Shown here: piece after piece, positions 58,776 through 64,000 of the stretch
Layout: every line of letters begins with the position of its first letter
How positions within the stretch are numbered: the stretch's first letter is position 1
Source of the DNA: Pectobacterium brasiliense
GTDB taxonomy: Bacteria > Pseudomonadota > Gammaproteobacteria > Enterobacterales > Enterobacteriaceae
Assembly (NCBI RefSeq): GCF_016950255.1
Contig: NZ_JACGFN010000001.1
Coordinates: 1-64,000 of the forward strand
Direction: 5' to 3'
DNA: 64,000 bases
Translations under genes and position numbers: made by a program
Notes under the pieces: generated by a model
What the model saw: only the letters and a program-made list of their open reading frames with translations
The model's database searches: none
What the model was told of the DNA's origin: nothing

Positions 58776-60890
58776 GTGAACCAGATGCGCACTTTACTCG
58801 CATTGATGCCATGCGTGCTGATTGCTCCGGCGTATGCACAGGATGACACGACTAAAAAGGATGAGGCGAGCGGTGATGAGATGGTGATTACCGCCTCACG
58901 CTCGAATATCCAGCAGCAGAAAGCGCCGCAGGTGGTCACGGTGATTACCAAAGAGCAAATCGAGCAGCAGATGCAGGTCACTTCTGACTCGTCACAAATT
59001 CTAAGCAACTTGCTGCCTTCGTTCTCCCCCAGCCGTCAAAAAATGAGCGGCAGTGGTGAAACCTTCCGCGGTCGTGCCGCTCTGGTGATGATCGACGGCA
59101 TTCCTCAGTCCAACCCGTTACGTCCGACCGGGCGTGAGATGCACACGATAGACTACTCGATGGTCGAGCGCATCGAAGTCATCCACGGCGCGAATGCCAC
59201 CAACGGCATGGGTGCGACGGGGGGAGTGATTAATATCATTACTCGTCGACCGGAAAATGGCTCATTTAATCAGCACGTCAACGTGCAAACCACGATCCCG
59301 ACGGAAAAGATTCGCGGTGAGACCGCCAGCTATAAAACCACCTATCGGGTCGATGGGCGTGAAGACTATCTCGACTACCTGTTCGCGATTGGCTATGAGA
59401 ATCAGGGGCTGTATCTGGACGGCAACAATCGGCCTGTCGGTGTAGATAATACCCAGGGCGATACCATGGATTCCCGCGCTTACGACTTATTAGCAAAAGT
59501 CGGCTACTGGCTGGATGACTATCAGCGTATTCAACTGAGCGTGAACCGCTATAACATTAAAAATGAGAATAACTATCTGAGCGTGGATGGTATCCGTAGC
59601 CAGGGGATCCCGACGACGTCAGTACGGGGTACACCACGGGGTGAAGCACCCCATAACAGCATATGGACGACCGGCTTTACTTACGAAAACCATGATCTTG
59701 CAGGAATGAAACTGTCCGCGCTGGTATTTAATCAGCGCTATGAGGCGCTATTCGGCGCAACGAACTCGAATACGTTTCAAGACCCTGCGATAGCGCCCAG
59801 AGGGACGCTGTATGAGCAATCTCGATCCGTTGCTAACAAATATGGCACTAAATTGGCGCTGACTAAAGACGACTTGCTGGATGACACGCTGAAAGTTACG
59901 GTGGGTTTCGATACGCTGTACGATAAGGGCAAACAGGATCTCTACCTGACCAAACGTACCTATGTGCCTGAGATGGAATACACCAACTATTCACCGTTTA
60001 TTCAGGCTGAATATCAACTGTTGGATCGTGTCACGCTGCATGCGGGCGTACGCCATGAAATCGCCAAGCTTCAGGTCGGTGACTATCAAACGCTGGCGTC
60101 CAACAATAGCGTGATGGTACAAGGCGGTAGCCCTAAATTTAATGAAACGTTGTATAACGCGGGTATCGTCTATGCGGCAACGGATTCGCTGAGTTTGTTT
60201 GCCAACTACTCAGAAGGGTTTGGTATGCCGGATGTGGGGCGTGCGCTGCGTTCCATCAGGCGTTCAGGTGTTAGTCTGAAAAACTTTGACGGCTTTAAGC
60301 CGATTGTGACAAATAACGTAGAGACGGGGTTCCGTTTTAAGCGGGATAAGTTTGATTTTGAAGCCAGCTATTATGAGTCCAAATCGAAACTGGGCGAAAA
60401 CGTGACGGAGAGCGGTGGCGTATTTTTGTCCGAACGCCAGCGCACTCAGATTCGCGGTGTTGAAGTGATCGCGGGCTATCAGATCAACGAGCAGCACAAA
60501 GTGAATGCTTCCTATGCGCACAGCGAAGGAAAGTTTGACAGTAATAAAGATGGCAAAGTGGATAAAAAATTCAACGGCCTGAATATTGCACCTGATCGTC
60601 TGATCACCAGTTGGTCGGCGAATTGGAACGATAAATGGAGTTCGTTCGTGCAGGCGAATTACGCCTTTGGCCGCAGTTTTGACGATGCGGGTATGGCGTT
60701 TGATGGTTACCTGTTGATGGATGCTGCCGTGGGGTACAAGCTGCCGTATGGTCGCCTCAATGTGGCGGTGGCGAACCTGCTGGATAAACAGTACATCACC
60801 TACTATTCGCAGGCGGGGCTTGTTAATGATACGCGCTATTTCTCCGGGCGCGGACGTACGGTAACACTGGGTTATTCGGTTGATTTCTAA
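58776..60890 (+). CDS. TonB-dependent siderophore receptor
   Basis: A ~704-residue outer-membrane gated channel: signal peptide (LALMPCVLIAPAYA), TonB box region near DEMVITASRS, plug domain (EQQMQVTSDSSQILSNLLPS, GRAALVMIDGIPQSNPLRPT, GANATNGMGATGGVINIITR) and a 22-strand barrel ending in [10 protein letters not shown]. The plug resembles aerobactin/rhizobactin-type receptors (IutA/RhtA), so a hydroxamate-citrate ligand is possible but not proved. The GTG at 58776 (AAGGAC before it) or the ATG at 58785 may be the start. First gene of the iron operon. Confidence 0.87.
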   Translation: MNQMRTLLALMPCVLIAPAYAQDDTTKKDEASGDEMVITASRSNIQQQKAPQVVTVITKEQIEQQMQVTSDSSQILSNLLPSFSPSRQKMSGSGETFRGRAALVMIDGIPQSNPLRPTGREMHTIDYSMVERIEVIHGANATNGMGATGGVINIITRRPENGSFNQHVNVQTTIPTEKIRGETASYKTTYRVDGREDYLDYLFAIGYENQGLYLDGNNRPVGVDNTQGDTMDSRAYDLLAKVGYWLDDYQRIQLSVNRYNIKNENNYLSVDGIRSQGIPTTSVRGTPRGEAPHNSIWTTGFTYENHDLAGMKLSALVFNQRYEALFGATNSNTFQDPAIAPRGTLYEQSRSVANKYGTKLALTKDDLLDDTLKVTVGFDTLYDKGKQDLYLTKRTYVPEMEYTNYSPFIQAEYQLLDRVTLHAGVRHEIAKLQVGDYQTLASNNSVMVQGGSPKFNETLYNAGIVYAATDSLSLFANYSEGFGMPDVGRALRSIRRSGVSLKNFDGFKPIVTNNVETGFRFKRDKFDFEASYYESKSKLGENVTESGGVFLSERQRTQIRGVEVIAGYQINEQHKVNASYAHSEGKFDSNKDGKVDKKFNGLNIAPDRLITSWSANWNDKWSSFVQANYAFGRSFDDAGMAFDGYLLMDAAVGYKLPYGRLNVAVANLLDKQYITYYSQAGLVNDTRYFSGRGRTVTLGYSVDF

Positions 60891-61899
60891 GCTTAACCGA
60901 TTTAATTTCGTCCTCAATTCAGCAACACGGCAGCGTTTTACGCTGGCCGTGTTGTTGTCTTTTCTGCTGGTGACGTTAGTGCAGGCGGCAGAATCACCGC
61001 GTCAGATTCGGCATGCGCTGGGCGTGACCACCGTGGACGGGACGCCGCTGCGTATCGTGACGCTGTTTCAGGGTGCGACGGATTCCGCCGTGGCGCTGGG
61101 AATCAAGCCGGTTGGTGTGGTGGAGTCGTGGACGGAGAAGCCGATTTATCGCTACCTCCGCCCCGCCTTGCAGGGCGTAACGCTGGTCGGACTGGAAACG
61201 CAGCCCAGTCTGGAAACCATCGCGCTACTCAAGCCCGATCTCATCGTAGCGTCTACGTTTCGGCATGAGAAAATCTACGGCCTGCTGTCGCAGATCGCAC
61301 CGACGATTGCGCTGGATAAGGTGTCTGAGTTTAAAGAGACCGTTCAAATGATGGGCATAGCGCTGAACAGGGAAGATAAGGCGAACGAGATTTTATCTCA
61401 CTGGAACCAGCGCGTGGATGCGCTGCGTGACCGTCTGAAAGCCCGATTTGGCACACGCTGGCCGCTCAGCGTCTCTATTCTCGAATTCCGTGAAGATCAT
61501 ATGCGCAGCTATCTGCCTGCCAGCTTTGCCGGATCGGTACTGTCGGAAATCGGTTTTGTCTGGTCGCGACCGGAAAGCTATACGTCAGGCGTGATGCAAA
61601 AGCTCACTAGCAAAGAGAGTATTCCGGTGGTGGATGCCGATCTGTTCTTTGTTTTGCTGCGTTCAGACAAACCGGCGGTGGCAAAGAACTATCGCGACTG
61701 GCAGGTTCACCCGCTCTGGCAGCGACTGCATGCGCCTCAGCAGCAACAGGTGTATCCGGTGGATAACGTGGCCTGGAGCCTGTCCGGCGGTATTTTGGGT
61801 GCGAATCAGATGCTGGACGATATCGAACAACAGTTTGCTGGCAAGACAGAGTCTGCTGATAAAAAAAGCGATATCGCAGAGGAGAGTCATACGCGATGA
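60880..61899 (+). CDS. iron-siderophore periplasmic binding protein (FecB/CbrA-like)
   Basis: A ~339-residue class-III binding protein. Signal segment [15 protein letters not shown], then [40 protein letters not shown] and [18 protein letters not shown], typical of FecB/FhuD-type proteins. The likely start is TTG at 60880, overlapping the receptor stop by 11 bp (translational coupling); there is no nearby ATG. Confidence 0.82.
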   Translation: MISKLNRFNFVLNSATRQRFTLAVLLSFLLVTLVQAAESPRQIRHALGVTTVDGTPLRIVTLFQGATDSAVALGIKPVGVVESWTEKPIYRYLRPALQGVTLVGLETQPSLETIALLKPDLIVASTFRHEKIYGLLSQIAPTIALDKVSEFKETVQMMGIALNREDKANEILSHWNQRVDALRDRLKARFGTRWPLSVSILEFREDHMRSYLPASFAGSVLSEIGFVWSRPESYTSGVMQKLTSKESIPVVDADLFFVLLRSDKPAVAKNYRDWQVHPLWQRLHAPQQQQVYPVDNVAWSLSGGILGANQMLDDIEQQFAGKTESADKKSDIAEESHTR

Positions 61900-62885
61900 G
61901 ACAAGGCATCGTGACAGCAGCGGGTGTCGTATTGCTGCTGCTGAGTATCGTCGCCAGCCTGATGCTGGGGCAAACCACCATTTCGTTGGGAGCCGTGTTC
62001 AATTCACTGTTCCATTACGATCCGCAGCAGATCGATCACATACTGGTGCTAACGACACGCCTGTCGCGGACGGTGATTGCCATCGTCGTCGGTGCCAGCC
62101 TTGCCGTTGCAGGAGCCTTAATGCAGGCGCTGACGCGTAACCCGCTGGCCTCGCCGGGGATATTCGGTATTAACGCGGGAGCCATGTTTGCCATCGTGCT
62201 GCTGTCTTCGGTGTTTACCTTTTCCTCGCAGATCGCGCTGGCATGGACGGCCTATCTGGGTGCTGCTGTGGCTGGCGTCATGGTGTATGTGCTGGGAACG
62301 CTGGGTAACGCCCGTTCCAGCCACTTACGCATTGTGCTGGCCGGTGCCGCGATTAGCGCGCTGTTTATTTCGTTTACGCAGGCGCTGCTAGTAATCAATC
62401 AAGATGGGCTGGACAGCATGCTGTTCTGGCTGGCCGGTTCGGTGTCTGGCCGCAGCCTGTCGATGCTGTTACCGCTCCTGCCGTACTTTGCTATCGCGCT
62501 ATTCCTCGCGCTGCTGCTGGCGCGTCACCTGAATATTCTGGTAGCGGGTGACGAGATCGCCAAAGGGCTGGGGCAGCGAACGGCGCTGGTGCGTGCGTTG
62601 TCCGGGCTATGTGTCATCGGGCTGGCGGGTGGCGCGGTGGCAATCGCCGGAAATATCGGTTTTGTCGGGCTGATCGTACCGCATATTGTGCGTCGCGTGC
62701 TGTCTGCCGATCACCGCTGGCTGTTGCCCGGCTGTGCGATTTTCGGCGCCACGCTGCTGCTGTTGGCTGATGTCGCCTCGCGTCTGCTGATTGTGCCGCA
62801 GGAAGTGCCGGTTGGTGCGATGACCGCGCTGCTGGGCGCGCCTTTCTTCATTTATCTGGCGAGAAGGGGGATGCGGCATGGGTAA
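61896..62885 (+). CDS. iron-siderophore permease (FecC-like)
   Basis: A 329-residue FecCD/BtuC-family permease with ~9-10 helices: [40 protein letters not shown] (ATPase-coupling motif) and [24 protein letters not shown] overlap with the preceding gene. Confidence 0.92.
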   Translation: MRQGIVTAAGVVLLLLSIVASLMLGQTTISLGAVFNSLFHYDPQQIDHILVLTTRLSRTVIAIVVGASLAVAGALMQALTRNPLASPGIFGINAGAMFAIVLLSSVFTFSSQIALAWTAYLGAAVAGVMVYVLGTLGNARSSHLRIVLAGAAISALFISFTQALLVINQDGLDSMLFWLAGSVSGRSLSMLLPLLPYFAIALFLALLLARHLNILVAGDEIAKGLGQRTALVRALSGLCVIGLAGGAVAIAGNIGFVGLIVPHIVRRVLSADHRWLLPGCAIFGATLLLLADVASRLLIVPQEVPVGAMTALLGAPFFIYLARRGMRHG

Positions 62886-63909
62886 GGTGTATACCGTGCG
62901 CGTAGGAATGGTCTCGCGCCAGATTGATCGCCGCACGTCAGCAGTGGCGCTGTCGCTCCTGCTGATACTGTTAGCCGTCGTGTTCCTGTCGCTGTCGCTG
63001 GGTGAGGTAGTGCTATCTCCCGCGCAGGTGATGTTGGCGCTGTTGGGAAAAGCAGACAGCGGTGTGCATTTTATCGTCAATGACCTGCGTTTACCGCGCG
63101 CGCTGCTGGCGCTGTTGGTGGGCGGCGCGCTGGCGATATCCGGCCTGATCCTGCAAAGCATTGTGCGCAATCCGCTGGCCTCGCCGGATATTCTTGGGAT
63201 TACCAGTGGCGCCTCAGCGGCGGCGGTATTCTTCCTCTCGTTTCTGGCGACGGCGATAAGCCAGCGTTGGTTGCCGCTGGCGGCAATGGGCGGGGCGTGG
63301 GTGACGGCGATCGCCATTTATCTGCTGGCCTGGAAGCAGGGCGCATCGCCGCTGCGGCTGGTACTGGTTGGCGTTGGGCTGTCCGCCATTATGGGCGCGG
63401 CGGTCACGATGATGCTGGTGTTTAGTCCGATAGGCACCACGCTGACGGCTTATGTGTGGCTGACGGGCAGTATTTATGGCGCGCAGTGGCAGCATGTGTC
63501 TGAGCTGGCGGGCTGGTTGCTGCTTGGTGCACCGTTTCTGGTGGGGCTGGCGAGACACGTTAACGTGCATGAGTTGGATGATGCGCTGGCCTGCGGCGTT
63601 GGGCAATCTGTTGGACGTATCCGACTCGCGCTGCTGACGCTGAGCGTCGCGCTGGCTGGGGCTGCCATTGCCTATGCAGGTGCGATGGCCTTTGTCGGCC
63701 TGCTGGCCCCGCATATCGCGAAAAAGTTGGCGAGCCGGTCATTCCCCGGATTGGCGCTGGTGTCGGCACTGACGGGCGGCTTATTGGTGATGGTGGCCGA
63801 TTTGATTGGCCGCACGGCGTTCTTACCGCTGGATCTGCCTGCCGGTATTTTTATCTCCGTGCTCGGGACGCCTTTCTTTATCTATTTATTGCTTCGGCAA
63901 CGTTATTGA
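62878..63909 (+). CDS. iron-siderophore permease (FecD-like)
   Basis: A 343-residue partner permease of the same family ([60 protein letters not shown]). Overlaps its partner by 8 bp. The start [17 protein letters not shown] is long for the family; MVSRQID at 62908 is an alternative. Confidence 0.92.
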   Translation: MGKVYTVRVGMVSRQIDRRTSAVALSLLLILLAVVFLSLSLGEVVLSPAQVMLALLGKADSGVHFIVNDLRLPRALLALLVGGALAISGLILQSIVRNPLASPDILGITSGASAAAVFFLSFLATAISQRWLPLAAMGGAWVTAIAIYLLAWKQGASPLRLVLVGVGLSAIMGAAVTMMLVFSPIGTTLTAYVWLTGSIYGAQWQHVSELAGWLLLGAPFLVGLARHVNVHELDDALACGVGQSVGRIRLALLTLSVALAGAAIAYAGAMAFVGLLAPHIAKKLASRSFPGLALVSALTGGLLVMVADLIGRTAFLPLDLPAGIFISVLGTPFFIYLLLRQRY

Positions 63910-63921
63910 GATTGCAAGATT

Positions 63922-64000
63922 ATGCCAGAGAATGTGCAGCCAACACACGTCCCCCCACCTGACCGCGAGGCGATTGCCAGCCAGTCGCTGACGCTGAGTT
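63922..64000 (+). CDS. iron-siderophore ABC ATPase, 5' part only
   Basis: The frame starts MPENVQPTHVPPPDREAIAS 12 bp after the FecD-like permease and runs off the window. SLTLS near the end fits the first strand of an ABC ATPase; the ATPase is inferred from operon order. No Walker motif is visible yet. Confidence 0.6.
   Translation, partial: MPENVQPTHVPPPDREAIASQSLTLS

Noticed and set aside
60264..60917. 217-residue frame antisense to the TonB receptor
   Set aside because: Shadow of the receptor gene; no signal peptide or known domain.
1..64000. CRISPR array
   Set aside because: No series of short direct repeats with even spacers was seen; the only tandem repeat is the XRE duplication.

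Overview
The window looks like chromosome from a soft-rot enterobacterium, most likely Pectobacterium. The evidence is a CelS-type secreted GH12 cellulase, close protein matches to E. coli for most core genes, and E. coli-like gene order (asnT-mtfA-serU, yohJK-cdd, bioA/bioBFCD-uvrB-ybhK-moaABCDE-ybhL-ybhRSFG). I assigned the genus from memory of gene content, not by a search.

Positions 1 to about 20,180 are the right part of an integrative element, probably an ICE, inserted at the 3' end of tRNA-Asn(GUU). Its P4-type integrase lies next to the tRNA; the left end is outside the window. From left to right it carries a leftward VirB conjugation operon (virB1, B2, a virB3-virB4 fusion, B5, an EexN-like exclusion lipoprotein, B6, B7, and virB8 and virB9 with several frameshifts), a rightward very AT-rich cargo block, and an element-maintenance block (TraR/DksA-like zinc finger, DUF2857 protein, AlpA, a conserved unknown, a Ner-like regulator, two tandem XRE regulators, integrase). 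The cargo is the most interesting part: a 1675-residue protein joining an N-terminal sacsin/HSP90-type ATPase, a large uncharacterised middle, an AlbA_2 (Schlafen-like) domain and a C-terminal caspase-like protease with an intact His/Cys pair. It is followed by a 361-residue protein with a HEPN-type RX4H motif. This looks like an anti-phage or abortive-infection system.

From 20,177 to 28,000 the core genome resumes: tRNA-Asn, mtfA, a divergent tRNA-Ser(CGA), an LprI-like protein, a short Pmp3/YqaE protein, a diguanylate cyclase, a lipid kinase, a nitroreductase, moeBA and a 200-bp MITE-like repeat. From 28,294 to 38,843 come the glutathione importer gsiABCD, malic enzyme maeA, cdd with CRP/CytR-type sites, yohJK and celS. 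From 39,119 to 44,168 lies the biotin locus (bioA divergent from bioBFCD, with a BirA operator between them). uvrB follows after an 875-bp region holding a LexA box and an inverted DnaA-box pair.

From 47,085 to 58,265 are a VOC protein, a coiled-coil membrane protein, ybhK, a Moco riboswitch with moaABCDE, ybhL, and the ybhGFSR ABC-2 efflux operon. The window ends in an iron-siderophore uptake operon: a TonB-dependent receptor, a periplasmic binding protein, two permeases and the start of an ATPase. It is preceded by a Fur box and a strong intrinsic terminator, which suggests an attenuator or an undescribed Fur-controlled small RNA.
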